The notes: generated by a model from the letters alone, not told the origin. DNA of 64,000 nt from an alpha proteobacterium U9-1i (GCA_000974665.1 BBSY01000005.1:90633-154632), one strand, 5' to 3'; positions 8,106-16,637 are shown, numbered from the stretch's first letter. Numbers and translations are program-made.

Positions 8106-9980
8106 TTAACCGTTGCGCCGGGCCCGCCGATGCAGGAACCGGGCCGGATCGATCGCATCAAGCGCCGGCCCAGACAGCGCTTGAGGTGTAGCGCAGAGGA
8201 GCGACGCGATTGTCTCTCCGAGCAGCGGCGCAAGCGTCAGTCCACGCGCACCTAAACCACCGATAACGTAAACGCCCTCATGGCGTGCGTTAGGCCCGCG
8301 TTCAGCATCCGGCAGCGCGCCGGCGATCGGTGCACGATCCTGCGTCGTGGCGCGAAACGCAGCGCGGGAGCGCAGAGTTGACGCATCAAGCGACGCGGCG
8401 ACATCGGGCGCGAGCTTCGCCAAAGCGGCAAGATTTTCGGCGCGGCTGCTTTTGCCATCCACACTCGCTTCGGCCTTGTCGAATGTCGCGCCGAACATTA
8501 CGCCGCCGCCGAACGGTGCGAGATAATTGCCTTGGGTGATCGCATGTTTGGGCTCGGCGCCCGCGCCCCATTCGATTTGCCCGCGCGACAGTTCGATCGG
8601 CAGGAATGCGGCCGGACGAAACGCGCCCAGCCCAGCGCCACACGCGAGCACCACCGCATCCGCCTTCAATCGCGCGCGACCGTCAGGCGCGCGAAGGAGC
8701 CAGGCGTCCCCGGCCGGTTCGATCGCGGAAATTTCCGCCTCCAGCAACAGCTCAGCGCCCGCCAGCATCCGTTCGAGCGCCGCGACCGGCCGCACGAGGC
8801 CGGCGCGCGGATGAAACGCTGCGCCGTCAGCTCGGGCGCCGAACCAATCGGCCGGCAGCGGCGGATCATTCAGAAGATCTGCGAGCGCGTCGGCGCTATT
8901 GGCGCGCGTGCGTTCCTCGACGCCACAGCCATCGAGTACGCCAAGCTTTTCGTAAGTGGCGACCGCGTCGAGGTACGCAGCCAGAAACACCTCGGCTAAC
9001 GGCCCGCCGCGATCGAGGCGCGGCATGATCAGGCCTGCCGGATTGCCGCTCGCCCCCGCCCCCAGCGCCGGGGCAGCGTCGAGCACAATGGTTTCCAGGC
9101 CGCGCCGGGTGAGCGCCGCCGCAGTCGCTGCGCCGGCGATTCCAGCGCCGAGGATAGCGACGCGGGAAGCCGACGCTCTCCCTCCACGCGCGGGGGAGGT
9201 GCTGAGCGTAGCGAAGCGGAGGGGGAAGGCCGCAGCGCCGCCGCCGTCGTCTGCGGCGGCGCCCCTTTCGCGAGCAGCGGAGGAAAAGGTTGCCTCCAGC
9301 CGTTCGCGTTTGCGCCCGAAGCCCGGCTTCTTCTCCACAGCAAATCCTGCCGCTTCGAGGCCTCTGCGGACTTCCCCGGCCACGGTGAACGTCGCCGCGC
9401 GCGCGCCCGGCGCTGAAAGCGCGGCGATTCGCTTGAACACGTCCGGGCTCCACATCGCCGCGTTCCGCGCCGGTGCGAAGCCGTCGAGAAACCAAGCATC
9501 GAACTTGCCTCGAAGGCCGGCGAGCACGCGCTCGGCATCGCCCACGTGAATGGTCAGCGAGAACCCATCCTCCGGGAACCAAAGGCGTTGCGGCCCGAAA
9601 GCGCGCACCGGCCAGCGCGCGAGCAGGCGCGCGGCGAGGTCCGCCACCTCCGGGAAATGCGCGAGCGCACGCGCCGCATCCTGCTTTGCGAGAGGGAATG
9701 CCTCGATAGAGGAGATATGCAAATTTGCGCCGGGCGAATGTGTTGCGCGCCAAGCACGCCATGCAGCCAAAACATTCAATCCGCTGCCAAATCCCAGCTC
9801 GCAGAGCGCGAAACTTGGACGCCCGGCCCATGCGCTAGGAAGACCACAGCCGGCTAGGAATACCGCCTCGCTTTCGGCCAGACCGCCTTCGCGAGAAAAG
9901 TAGACATCGTCGAACGCCGTCGCCTTGGGGGTTCCGTCATCGCTCCAAACGAGCGTGGGTTGGGGTGGCAAGCGCGGCAT
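8106..9980 (-). CDS. mnmC: Bifunctional tRNA mnm5s2U34 biosynthesis protein MnmC
   Basis: A 624-residue two-domain enzyme acting on U34 of certain tRNAs. The N-terminal MnmD methyltransferase domain (about 1-235) has the SAM motif ELGFGSGLN (61-69) and FLDGFAPARNAAMW (164-177). The C-terminal FAD oxidoreductase domain begins with ILGAGIAG at about 276 and removes the carboxymethyl group of cmnm5U. The order of reactions is family knowledge. Residues about 250-269, in the linker, are the translation of a family-1 palindromic repeat lying at 9177-9228, and a low-complexity Ala/Gly/Asp run precedes it. The ATG at 9980 starts the family-like MPRLPPQPTLVWSDDGTPK; 36 more open bases lie upstream. 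Confidence 0.92.
   Translation of the reverse strand: MPRLPPQPTLVWSDDGTPKATAFDDVYFSREGGLAESEAVFLAGCGLPSAWAGRPSFALCELGFGSGLNVLAAWRAWRATHSPGANLHISSIEAFPLAKQDAARALAHFPEVADLAARLLARWPVRAFGPQRLWFPEDGFSLTIHVGDAERVLAGLRGKFDAWFLDGFAPARNAAMWSPDVFKRIAALSAPGARAATFTVAGEVRRGLEAAGFAVEKKPGFGRKRERLEATFSSAARERGAAADDGGGAAAFPLRFATLSTSPARGGRASASRVAILGAGIAGAATAAALTRRGLETIVLDAAPALGAGASGNPAGLIMPRLDRGGPLAEVFLAAYLDAVATYEKLGVLDGCGVEERTRANSADALADLLNDPPLPADWFGARADGAAFHPRAGLVRPVAALERMLAGAELLLEAEISAIEPAGDAWLLRAPDGRARLKADAVVLACGAGLGAFRPAAFLPIELSRGQIEWGAGAEPKHAITQGNYLAPFGGGVMFGATFDKAEASVDGKSSRAENLAALAKLAPDVAASLDASTLRSRAAFRATTQDRAPIAGALPDAERGPNARHEGVYVIGGLGARGLTLAPLLGETIASLLCATPQALSGPALDAIDPARFLHRRARRNG
9177..9228. repeat. 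Family-1 palindromic repeat inserted in frame inside mnmC
   Basis: One unit with the same pattern as the intergenic copies: CTCTCCCTCC, then GCGGGGGAGGTGCTGAGC, GCGAAGC and GGAGGGGGAA. It sits in the linker coding region of mnmC and is read through without a stop, giving a sequence rich in Ser, Thr, Pro, Arg and Ala. Just beyond it (9229-9262) is a second hairpin-like GC-rich stretch (GCCGCCGCCG..CGGCGGCG). Confidence 0.8.
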
Positions 9981-10008
9981 GGGCGCGGTTGAACATTGGG
10001 CCCGCCCC

Positions 10009-10041
10009 AAAAGCAAACGAGCCGCCCTTTCGGGCGGCTCG
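10009..10041 (-). terminator. Intrinsic terminator of the Ala/Pro-repeat lipoprotein gene
   Basis: A perfect 10-bp stem (CGAGCCGCCC at 10018-10027, GGGCGGCTCG at 10032-10041) with a four-base loop. Read on the minus strand it is followed by TTTGCTTTT (from AAAAGCAAA on the plus strand). It lies 26 bp past the lipoprotein stop and just before mnmC, isolating the two. Confidence 0.88.
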
Positions 10042-10067
10042 AAAGCACATAACGGTCGTTAAACCGA

Positions 10068-10292
10068 TTACGGATGGGCCGGAGCAGCAGCCGGATCAGC
10101 CGGAGCAGCAGCCGGGTCGGCCGGAGCCGCCGCCGGATCGACCACAGCAGCCGGATCAGCCGCCGGCTCAGCCGGAGCAGCTTCTTCGACCGCAGCAGGT
10201 TCTTCCACCGTCGTCGTTTGGCCGCAGGCCGCGACGCCGAAGGCGAGAACGGCCGCCGCAGCAGCGGCGAAGCCCAACTTACGCATGTTCAT
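10068..10292 (-). CDS. Small Ala/Pro-repeat lipoprotein
   Basis: A 74-residue exported protein. The N-terminus (MNMRKLGFAAAAAAVLAFG) is a signal peptide ending in a lipobox-like VAAC, so the mature protein should be lipid-anchored and begin CGQTTTVEE. The rest is an acidic Pro-Ala region with three near-perfect DPAAAPA heptads. There is no recognisable domain; such tails often serve as spacers in the envelope. Start codons at 10292 and 10286 are both possible; GAGGGG upstream suits either. It has its own terminator and lies downstream of motA on the same strand, about 157 bp apart. No function can be assigned. Confidence 0.7.
   Translation of the reverse strand: MNMRKLGFAAAAAAVLAFGVAACGQTTTVEEPAAVEEAAPAEPAADPAAVVDPAAAPADPAAAPADPAAAPAHP
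10078..10140. repeat. Three tandem 21-bp coding repeats
   Basis: Units at 10078-10098, 10099-10119 and 10120-10140 share the pattern GCCGGAGCMGCMGCCGGRTCR, differing at a few positions. They encode the heptads (DPAAAPA) of the small lipoprotein. Length variation by slippage would be expected between strains. Confidence 0.85.
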
Positions 10293-10449
10293 AGGTTGCA
10301 CCCCTCGTCTCAACGTCGAGGCAATCCTCAACGCAGGCGGCGACTCCCATGCCAAGGATTAACTACATTGGCAAGCCCACTAGGCTTCCAGGGGCATCCG
10401 TTTCTGCATAGGGCGGAATCGTTTCCGTCACCCTGCCCGAGCGGAATTG

Positions 10450-11316
10450 TCAGCCTTCGACGGCGGCCGCTAACGCTTCTTCCAACTGCTGGAAGGTCGG
10501 CTGCATGGAAGAAGGCACCGAACCGCGGCCGATTTCCACCGAAACCTGGGCGGCATTGCCATGCAAGTGCGCAACGAGGACGTCGCGGATGATCTTATAG
10601 AATTGCGCGTCGTGCTCGATCACCGAGTTTAGGCGCGCGGCCATCGGGCCAACGATGCCATAGGCCAAGAACACGCCGAGGAACGTGCCGACCAGCGCTT
10701 TGCCGATCATGAGACCCAGAATTTCGGGCGGCTCGTTGATCGCGCCCATGGTTTTCACGATGCCCAACACGGCCGCGACAATGCCGAGCGCCGGCAGACC
10801 GTCGGCCATGCCTTGCAGCGCGTGCGCGGGATGCAGGGCCTCGTGGTGGTGCTTTTCGATCTGCTTTTCCATGGCGTCCTCGACCTGATGCGGATCGTCG
10901 AGGTTCATGGTCATCATGCGTAGCGTGTCGCAGATGAAATCGACCACGAAGTGGTCTTTGCAGAGTTTGGGATACTTCTGAAAAATCGCGCTTTCGTTGG
11001 GTTTTTCGATGTGCTGCTCGAGCGCGACGACGCCCTTCGTCTTCATCAGCTTGGTGAGCTGGAAGAGCAGCGACAACAGGTCCTGATAGTCCTTCCGGTT
11101 CCACTTCGGACCCGACATCACCATGCTGAGCCCGCCGACGACGCCTTTGAGGCCGTGCATGTCGTTGGAGATGATCATGGCCCCGACAGCGGCGCCGAAG
11201 ATCATCATGAATTCCATCGGCGCGGCTTCGATGATGACGTCGAAATGGCCGCCGGCGAGCATGAAGCCGCCGAAGACCATGCCGAACACCACTGCGAGGC
11301 CGATAATCGGAAACAT
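10450..11316 (-). CDS. motA: Flagellar motor stator protein MotA
   Basis: A 288-residue inner-membrane protein that forms the proton-driven flagellar stator with MotB. The start (MFPIIGLAVVFGMVFGGFML) is the first membrane segment and the second follows at about 34-52. The cytoplasmic loop contains the charged region DAMEKQIEKHHHEA. The last two membrane segments include the typical MADGLPALGIVAAVLGIVKTMG and KALVGTFLGVFLAYGIVGP. Length and sequence are as expected for MotA. No motB is adjacent; in Caulobacter motA and motB are also apart. The gene indicates a motile organism or life stage. Confidence 0.96.
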   Translation of the reverse strand: MFPIIGLAVVFGMVFGGFMLAGGHFDVIIEAAPMEFMMIFGAAVGAMIISNDMHGLKGVVGGLSMVMSGPKWNRKDYQDLLSLLFQLTKLMKTKGVVALEQHIEKPNESAIFQKYPKLCKDHFVVDFICDTLRMMTMNLDDPHQVEDAMEKQIEKHHHEALHPAHALQGMADGLPALGIVAAVLGIVKTMGAINEPPEILGLMIGKALVGTFLGVFLAYGIVGPMAARLNSVIEHDAQFYKIIRDVLVAHLHGNAAQVSVEIGRGSVPSSMQPTFQQLEEALAAAVEG

Positions 11317-11500
11317 AAACGTCCGTTAGGAAAAGGCGGGAAATCCCAAGGCGTTATGGCCTTGTTGGGCTTAACGGGCGGTTGCGCCGTCGCGTTTGCC
11401 GCGCCGGGCGCTGAAACAATCGCGGAGAAAGTTTGAGCTTGCCGCGACGCCACGCCGGTTTGCGCTTCGGCGATCTCATGTATGTCTCGCGCGCGCCTTC

Positions 11501-12778
11501 ATGACCGACCAGCCCGCCCCACGCCGCGTTCCTCGGCTTTACCTTCTCTTCATTTGTCTGCTCGTGATCGGGGCCGGCAATTCGATGTTGCTCGCTGTCG
11601 CGCCGCCCTTGGTGCGCGATCTCGGCCTTTCAGATTCGAGCGTCGGCTGGATCTTCTCTCCATCCGCTTTGCTGTGGGTGTTTTGCAGTCCCTACTGGGG
11701 CAGACATTCCGACCGCGTTGGACGCAAGCCGACCATCGCCATGGGCCTTGCGGCATTTGCGATTTCGATGATGGCGTTTGCGGGCGTAGTCGTCGCCGGC
11801 GGCGAGGGCTGGCTCGCGGGCTCCGCCCTTCTCACCGCCCTCATCGTCGCGCGTTGTATCTTCGGTGCGTTTGGCTCGGCGTCGAGCCCGGCGAGCCAAG
11901 CTTACGTCGCCGACCATACCACGCAGTTCCAGCGCACCGAGCAATTCGCGATCCTCAGTTCGGCGTTTGCACTGGGTCAAGCCTTCGGCCCGGCGGTGTG
12001 CGCGGCGCTCGCGGCTCGGTTGGGGCTGGTGTTTCCGATCGTGCTGATCGGCACGCTGGGCGCTGTCGCGGCGTTCCTCGTGTGGCGCTTCCTGCCCGAA
12101 CAAAAAAAGCCGTCGGCCACGCCGCCTGGTTCGTTGGCGCTCACCGGCGGCGATGATGGCGTGAACTCTTTCAGGCTCGCGCGCGATCCGCGCCTGTCGG
12201 CGTATTTGCTCTATGCGCTGGCGATGTCGGTCGTCACCGGCGCGCTGACGCAAGTGTTCGGCCTCTTCACCATGGACCGGCTGGAGGTCTCCGGCGAGGC
12301 CGGCGCCGAATTGATCGCCGCTGGCTTCATGGTCAGCGCATTGGCGCTGCTCGCCACGCAGATGGCGCTGTTGCCGCGGCTCAAACTCACGTCGCGGCCA
12401 CTCATGGCGTGGGGCACGGCGTTCATTTTCGTTGGCGTGGCCATCCAGATCGCCGCGCCTAGCTTGGGCGCGTTACTGGTTGCACAAGCCGTGCAGGGCG
12501 TAGGCTTCGGCCTCGCGCGTCCGGGTTTCACAGGCGGCGCCTCGGTTGCTGTGCGCCCGCACGAACAAGGCGCGGCGGCCGGCCTGGTCACCGCGATGAA
12601 CGGCGCAGGCTTCGTGGTCTCGCCGATGGTCGGTGGCGTTGTCTATGAACGCTTCGGCATGGACGCGCCGCTTTACGTGATGCTCGCGCTCCTCAGCGGA
12701 ATGCTGGCTTTCACATTGGTGAGCCGGCGCTTGCGCAACCAAACGCCGATCACACCGACGGATAGCGCAACCCCCTAA
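11501..12778 (+). CDS. MFS transporter, drug:H+ antiporter-like
   Basis: A 425-residue inner-membrane transporter with about 12 hydrophobic segments. The loop 2-3 signature GRHSDRVGRKP is intact, and a fifth-segment pattern (SSAFALGQAFGPAVCAALA) fits motif C of the antiporter branch that includes TetA-like proteins. It probably exports a small molecule; the substrate cannot be predicted. The ATG at 11501 begins MTDQPAPRRVPRLYLLF; the open stretch before it has no similarity. Its stop overlaps by four bases the convergent stop of the transglycosylase gene. Confidence 0.85.
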   Translation: MTDQPAPRRVPRLYLLFICLLVIGAGNSMLLAVAPPLVRDLGLSDSSVGWIFSPSALLWVFCSPYWGRHSDRVGRKPTIAMGLAAFAISMMAFAGVVVAGGEGWLAGSALLTALIVARCIFGAFGSASSPASQAYVADHTTQFQRTEQFAILSSAFALGQAFGPAVCAALAARLGLVFPIVLIGTLGAVAAFLVWRFLPEQKKPSATPPGSLALTGGDDGVNSFRLARDPRLSAYLLYALAMSVVTGALTQVFGLFTMDRLEVSGEAGAELIAAGFMVSALALLATQMALLPRLKLTSRPLMAWGTAFIFVGVAIQIAAPSLGALLVAQAVQGVGFGLARPGFTGGASVAVRPHEQGAAAGLVTAMNGAGFVVSPMVGGVVYERFGMDAPLYVMLALLSGMLAFTLVSRRLRNQTPITPTDSATP

Positions 12779-14271
12779 CCCACCGCGTCGCGCGCCGCCT
12801 CGAGCACCACGTCTGTCGCTCGCCCGCGCACTTCGAGTCCGCGCGCGCGCTCGAAAGCGCGAATAGCGTTGCGGGTGCGCGTGCCGATCGCGCCGTCCGC
12901 GCGACCGGCGCTGTACCCCAAGCGATTCAGCAAACGCTGAAGCTCGCGGATGCCGGAGCGATCGAGCCCACGCGGTTCGCGCGTCGGCTCTGGCGCCACG
13001 CCAGCGCGCACGCGGATGCGTTCGAGCAATGACAAGGTTGGGAAGCCATCGGCGGCAAGGCCCTGCTCGGTCTGGAAAGCGCGCACAGCGCGGCGCGTGG
13101 CCGAACCGAAAAGGCCGTCGGCGCTGCCGGCGTCGTGCCCCAGGGCGTTGAGCAGCGTTTGCAGTTCCAAAGTCTGTTCGCGATTGAGCGAGCCGGCCGC
13201 GCGCGGCCAGTCCGCGACCAAACCACTGCGGCCTTCAAAAGATCGCGCGAGCAATGCGACAACAAGCGCGTAGCGATCAGACGCGTTGTAGCGGCGAATG
13301 ACGCCGAAGTTCGGATGCAGCAACAGCGCCGGGCCCTGCGCGCCCGCCGGCAGGAAGAGCTGCGATTGCAAGCCGCGCTGATCGGAAGTCCAGGCTTGGC
13401 CATCGATGCGCGCGACGCCGCGCTCCTGCCAATCTGCGACGCTACGCTGCGTGCCGTCGGCGAGCGCGTAGTTGAAACCATCAGGCAAACGCACTTCGTC
13501 AAACACCGGCTCGCCGCGCCGCCAGCCGCGATCGGCGAGATAATTCGCGATCGACGCTGCGACATCGCCGCGATTGGTCCAGATGTCGCGATGGCCGTCA
13601 TTGTCCCAATCAACCGCGGTCGTCAGATAGACGTCCGGCATGAATTGCGGTTGCCCCAGCGCACCGGCCCAGGACGAGCGGAGCTGTTGCTGCGAAGCGA
13701 GGTCGCGCTCCACCATCTCGATCATGGCCAGCAGATATCCTTCGAACTGCGCGCGGCGGCGGCCCTCGTAGGCGAGTGTCGCGAGCGCGGCGGCGCCCTC
13801 ATAGTTCAAGGCGGCCGCGCCGTAGTTCGATTCCAGCCCCCAGATGCCAACGATGATGTCGGCATCGACGCCATAGCGCCCCTCCACGGCGTCCAACGTC
13901 GGGCCGAGTTCGGCCTTCAGCGCCCGCCCGCCGCTGATGCGGTTTTCGGTGACGCGGTTGGTGACGTAATCCCAGACGGGGGCGACGAATTCGGGCTGAC
14001 GCTGATCGAGTTCGACGATGCGGGGATCTGGCGTGAGGCCCGAGAGCAACCGCTCCACCACCGCCCGGTCCCGCCCCTGGCGGAGAGCCCGCTCCGAGAA
14101 CGATGCGCGCCAAGCGTCGAAATCCGCATTGCCGGAAGAAATGTAGGTGATCGGCGGCGGCGGGGCCTGCGCCTGGACGGCCGCTGGACCACAGGCCAGG
14201 GCGAAAAGGGCCGCCGTCACGACCAAGGCGCGCTTCAAATGCTTCACAGCTCGTCCTTTATCCATGTCCAA
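12775..14271 (-). CDS. Lytic murein transglycosylase (MltB-type) with two peptidoglycan-binding domains
   Basis: A 498-residue exported enzyme that cleaves the MurNAc-GlcNAc bond of peptidoglycan. A signal peptide at about residues 12-35 ends in AVQAQA. The SLT_2 catalytic domain spans about 45-340, with the catalytic Glu in GIWGLESNYG and the family pattern GALGQPQFMPD; NYLADRGW and HPNFGVIRRYN follow. Two C-terminal PG_binding_1 repeats (LLNALGHDAGSADGLFG and LLNRLGYSAGRADGAIG) help hold the wall; two copies rather than one is a small oddity. ATG at 14271 (MDMDKGRAVKHLKRA) or the one at 14265 may be used. Confidence 0.92.
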   Translation of the reverse strand: MDMDKGRAVKHLKRALVVTAALFALACGPAAVQAQAPPPPITYISSGNADFDAWRASFSERALRQGRDRAVVERLLSGLTPDPRIVELDQRQPEFVAPVWDYVTNRVTENRISGGRALKAELGPTLDAVEGRYGVDADIIVGIWGLESNYGAAALNYEGAAALATLAYEGRRRAQFEGYLLAMIEMVERDLASQQQLRSSWAGALGQPQFMPDVYLTTAVDWDNDGHRDIWTNRGDVAASIANYLADRGWRRGEPVFDEVRLPDGFNYALADGTQRSVADWQERGVARIDGQAWTSDQRGLQSQLFLPAGAQGPALLLHPNFGVIRRYNASDRYALVVALLARSFEGRSGLVADWPRAAGSLNREQTLELQTLLNALGHDAGSADGLFGSATRRAVRAFQTEQGLAADGFPTLSLLERIRVRAGVAPEPTREPRGLDRSGIRELQRLLNRLGYSAGRADGAIGTRTRNAIRAFERARGLEVRGRATDVVLEAARDAVG

Positions 14272-14402
14272 CAGCCTTCTGGCCGCCAGCCCGTTAAACC
14301 CGCCTAAGGTGCGTCGCCGACCCCATCAACCGGCCCGGCGATTGACTTCCCCCGGCGCCCCCATTATTCACGCCGCTTCCAATTTCCCTGCCCGAGCGTG
14401 TC

Positions 14403-14528
14403 ATGAAAGTCCGGTCCTCCCTTAAGTCGCTCAAGACCCGTCACCGGGCTTGCCGCGTCGTGCGCCGTAAGGGCCGGGTCTATGTGATCAACAAGGTTGA
14501 CCCGCGCTATAAGGCCAAACAGGGCTGA
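14403..14528 (+). CDS. rpmJ: 50S ribosomal protein L36
   Basis: A 41-residue basic protein opening [20 protein letters not shown] and ending [13 protein letters not shown], the longer Cys-poor form of L36 typical of alphaproteobacteria. Only one Cys remains, so the zinc-binding set of the classic form is absent, as normal for this type. It is a component of the large ribosomal subunit. It stands alone, divergent from the transglycosylase gene and 79 bp before a TPR lipoprotein gene. Confidence 0.95.
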   Translation: MKVRSSLKSLKTRHRACRVVRRKGRVYVINKVDPRYKAKQG

Positions 14529-14607
14529 GCCGGCGAAATTAAGGGCGCAATGAGGCGCCTCCTGCCCTCGCGGGCCTTTTGATTCTCGTGTAGATTCGTG
14601 CGTCGCA

Positions 14608-15168
14608 ATGCGCCGCCTGTTCATCTCCTTCGTGTGTGTGCTTTCGCTCGCCGCTTGCGGCGTTGGCGGAGACGCGCGCGCGCCGAACGATCCGCAGCTC
14701 GATTCCATGTTCACCCAGCTTGCGGAAGCGCCGGACGACGCTGCGGCCGCCGCACTCGAGGCCCAGATCTGGCAACGTTGGGCCGAGAGCGGCTCGGCCA
14801 CGGTCGATGTGCTGCTGGAGCGCGCCCGGGCGGCGGAATCGGCGGGCGATAACGAGCTCGCGGTCCAATTCCTTGACCAGGCGAGCGACCTCGCGCCCAA
14901 TTACGCCGAGCCGTGGAACCGCCGCGCTTCGATCGCCTACGACGCAGAGGATTACGCGGGTGCGATCGCGGCGATCCAAGAAACCTTGAAGCGCGAGCCC
15001 CGCCATTTTGGCGCGCTCGGCGGCTTGGGCCTCATCTACGAAGAGCTGGGCCAAGAGCGCGCGGCGCTCGAGGCTTTCCGCGCGGCGCTGGCCGTCCACC
15101 CGCATTACGAGCTCGCGGTGCAGGGCGTGCGCCGGCTCGAACCGCGCGTCGACGGCCGCGACGCATGA
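14608..15168 (+). CDS. TPR-repeat lipoprotein
   Basis: A 186-residue exported protein. The N-terminus MRRLFISFVCVLSLAACG is a lipoprotein signal with lipobox LAAC. The mature part is helical with TPR-like repeats (NELAVQFLDQASDLAPNYAEPWNRR, then DYAGAIAAIQETLKREP and ERAALEAFRAALAVHPHY). TPR proteins mediate protein contacts; no specific partner can be named. The alpha/beta hydrolase gene begins 10 bp after its stop, so the two are probably co-transcribed. Confidence 0.82.
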   Translation: MRRLFISFVCVLSLAACGVGGDARAPNDPQLDSMFTQLAEAPDDAAAAALEAQIWQRWAESGSATVDVLLERARAAESAGDNELAVQFLDQASDLAPNYAEPWNRRASIAYDAEDYAGAIAAIQETLKREPRHFGALGGLGLIYEELGQERAALEAFRAALAVHPHYELAVQGVRRLEPRVDGRDA

Positions 15169-15178
15169 TCCCAAAAAC

Positions 15179-16138
15179 ATGATCCTGGAACTGGGCGCCG
15201 CCGGTATCGCGGCGGCGCTTGCGGGCGGCGCTTGGTATGGCCGCGGCTATAGCGAGCGCGCGTCACGCACCTGGCCGGCCGAAGGCCGCATGATTGATGC
15301 GGACGACGCACGCCTGCACGTGCTGGAGACCGGTGACGCGGCTAACCCACGCGTACTGCTGATTCACGGCGCCAGCGCCAATTTGCGTGAATTGTGGGGG
15401 CCGCTGGCCGCCGATCTCGCGCGCGATCACCGCGTCATCGCTTACGACCGCCCAGGCTTCGGGCACTCAACGCGCCCAAGGCGCGGCGCACAAAAGATCG
15501 CCACGCAAGCGCACTTCGCGGCGAAGGTGCTTGAGCAAACCGGCAGCGGCCCGGCCATTCTCGTCGCGCATTCGATGGGCAGCGCGGTGGCGTTGCGCAC
15601 TGCGTTGGACCGACCCGATCTGGTTTCTGGTTTAGTGCTGGTCGCGCCGTTCACGCACCCCTATCCACATCAGCCATCATGGTGGGCGCGGCTCGCCGCC
15701 GTACCGCTGATCGGCGAGGTGTTTTGTTTCTCGATCATTCCGTGCGTTGGGCCGATTGTCGGACGCAGCAGCGTCGCCAACAATTTCTGGCCATCGGAAA
15801 CGCCGAAGGGCTTCTACGAAGAGGCGGGCGTCGGGTTGGTGTTTCGGCCGGCGACATTCCGCGCCAACGCTATCGACGTGTGCGCGACAAAAACTGAGTT
15901 CGCGGCGCTTGCGCCACTCTATGCGGACTTGCTCACACCCACGATCGTCATCGCCGCGGAGAAGGACAAGATCGTCTCCCCCAAGCGCCACGCCCGCGCA
16001 CTCGCCGCGGAATTGCAGTCGGTTGAGTTGGTCACCGCGCCTGGGGCTGGGCATATGCCGCACCGGCTACGGCCAGATCTGGTGTTGTCCGCAGTTCGTC
16101 GCGTCGGAAGCATGGTGACGCCGCCCGCCGAACGCTAG
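15179..16138 (+). CDS. Alpha/beta hydrolase, membrane-anchored
   Basis: A 319-residue hydrolase. The N-terminal hydrophobic stretch LGAAGIAAALAGGAWYGRGY probably anchors it in the membrane. The hydrolase core has the oxyanion strand LLIHGASAN, the nucleophile elbow VAHSMGSA, a likely acid Asp in AAEKDKIVSP and the catalytic His in APGAGHMPH, a complete triad. The substrate is unknown; the fold includes esterases and haloperoxidase-like enzymes. The ATG at 15179 lies 10 bp past the TPR lipoprotein stop. Upstream open sequence is a shadow of that gene. Confidence 0.88.
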   Translation: MILELGAAGIAAALAGGAWYGRGYSERASRTWPAEGRMIDADDARLHVLETGDAANPRVLLIHGASANLRELWGPLAADLARDHRVIAYDRPGFGHSTRPRRGAQKIATQAHFAAKVLEQTGSGPAILVAHSMGSAVALRTALDRPDLVSGLVLVAPFTHPYPHQPSWWARLAAVPLIGEVFCFSIIPCVGPIVGRSSVANNFWPSETPKGFYEEAGVGLVFRPATFRANAIDVCATKTEFAALAPLYADLLTPTIVIAAEKDKIVSPKRHARALAAELQSVELVTAPGAGHMPHRLRPDLVLSAVRRVGSMVTPPAER

Positions 16139-16150
16139 CCTTAGCGAAAC

Positions 16151-16160
16151 GATTCGATTC
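16151..16160. promoter_or_regulatory. Two adjacent GANTC (CcrM) sites before gapR
   Basis: GATTC occurs twice in direct succession at 16151-16155 and 16156-16160, 20 bp before the gapR start. In Caulobacterales GANTC is methylated by CcrM and its methylation state gates some cell-cycle promoters. A regulatory role here is inference. Confidence 0.4.
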
Positions 16161-16180
16161 GGGTCTGGGGTGCTGAGGAC

Positions 16181-16468
16181 ATGGCGATGGCTGATTTTGG
16201 TGGAACGGAATCCGTGGTTGCGCCGCAAGCGCTGACGCAAACCACACGCGAGAAGCTGAAGCAGCTCGTGGCCCGCATCGAAAAGCTCGAAGAAGAGAAG
16301 AAGTCGATCGCTGACGACATCAAGGAATCCTACGCCGAAGCGAAGGCCGTGGGCTTCGATAGCAAAGTGCTCCGCCAGGTCATCAAGATCCGCAAGCAGG
16401 ACCGCCAAGAGCGCGAAGAGCAGGAACAGATCCGCGATCTGTACCTCCACGCGCTGGGGGAAATTTAA
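16181..16468 (+). CDS. gapR: GapR family chromosome-organising protein (DUF2312)
   Basis: A 95-residue helical protein with the GapR core: [55 protein letters not shown] and RDLYLHALG. In Caulobacter GapR forms tetramers that clamp overtwisted DNA ahead of forks and RNA polymerase and aid topoisomerases. The long first helix and basic second part are plainly visible. Starts at 16181 and 16187 (both ATG) are possible. Two CcrM methylation sites lie just upstream. Confidence 0.93.
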   Translation: MAMADFGGTESVVAPQALTQTTREKLKQLVARIEKLEEEKKSIADDIKESYAEAKAVGFDSKVLRQVIKIRKQDRQEREEQEQIRDLYLHALGEI

Positions 16469-16492
16469 CTCCACCTAACAACACCCGACGAC

Positions 16493-16599
16493 GTCCGTCA
16501 TCCCGGACGCGCGGAGCGCGATCCGGAACCCAGGGGCAAACACACAGCCATGTGATCTCTGGATCCCGGCTCTCCCTTCGGTCGGCCAGGATGACGGAG
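16493..16599. repeat. Family-2 dispersed repeat (GTCCGTCATCCCGG...ATGACGG)
   Basis: A 107-bp intergenic element starting GTCCGTCATCCCGGACGCG, containing GGAGCG, GATCCGG, ACCCAG, GGATCCCGGCTCTCCC and TTCGGTCGGCC, and closing with AGGATGACGG. Its ends are inverted (CGTCATCC / GGATGACG). A close relative lies at 34201-34306. It separates gapR from the next gene. Confidence 0.85.
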
Positions 16600-16637
16600 T
16601 GTTTCGATTTACGCTAAGCTCGCGCCCGGAGGGGCGC

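Noticed and set aside
8089..8111. Two GGTTAA half sites (minus strand) before the WecG-type gene as a CtrA box
   Set aside because: CtrA sites need TTAA-N7-TTAA; here the spacing is 13, and one half lies at the mnmC 3' end.
10078..10140. Short tandem array that might suggest a CRISPR
   Set aside because: Units are contiguous without spacers and encode the Pro-Ala heptads of a lipoprotein.
11357..11437. 26-codon plus-strand frame between motA and the MFS gene
   Set aside because: No ribosome site and no helix or signal; too short to support.
14564..14580. Hairpin GCCC-TCGC-GGGC with CCTTTT after rpmJ
   Set aside because: Stem of four base pairs is too short to call a terminator with confidence.
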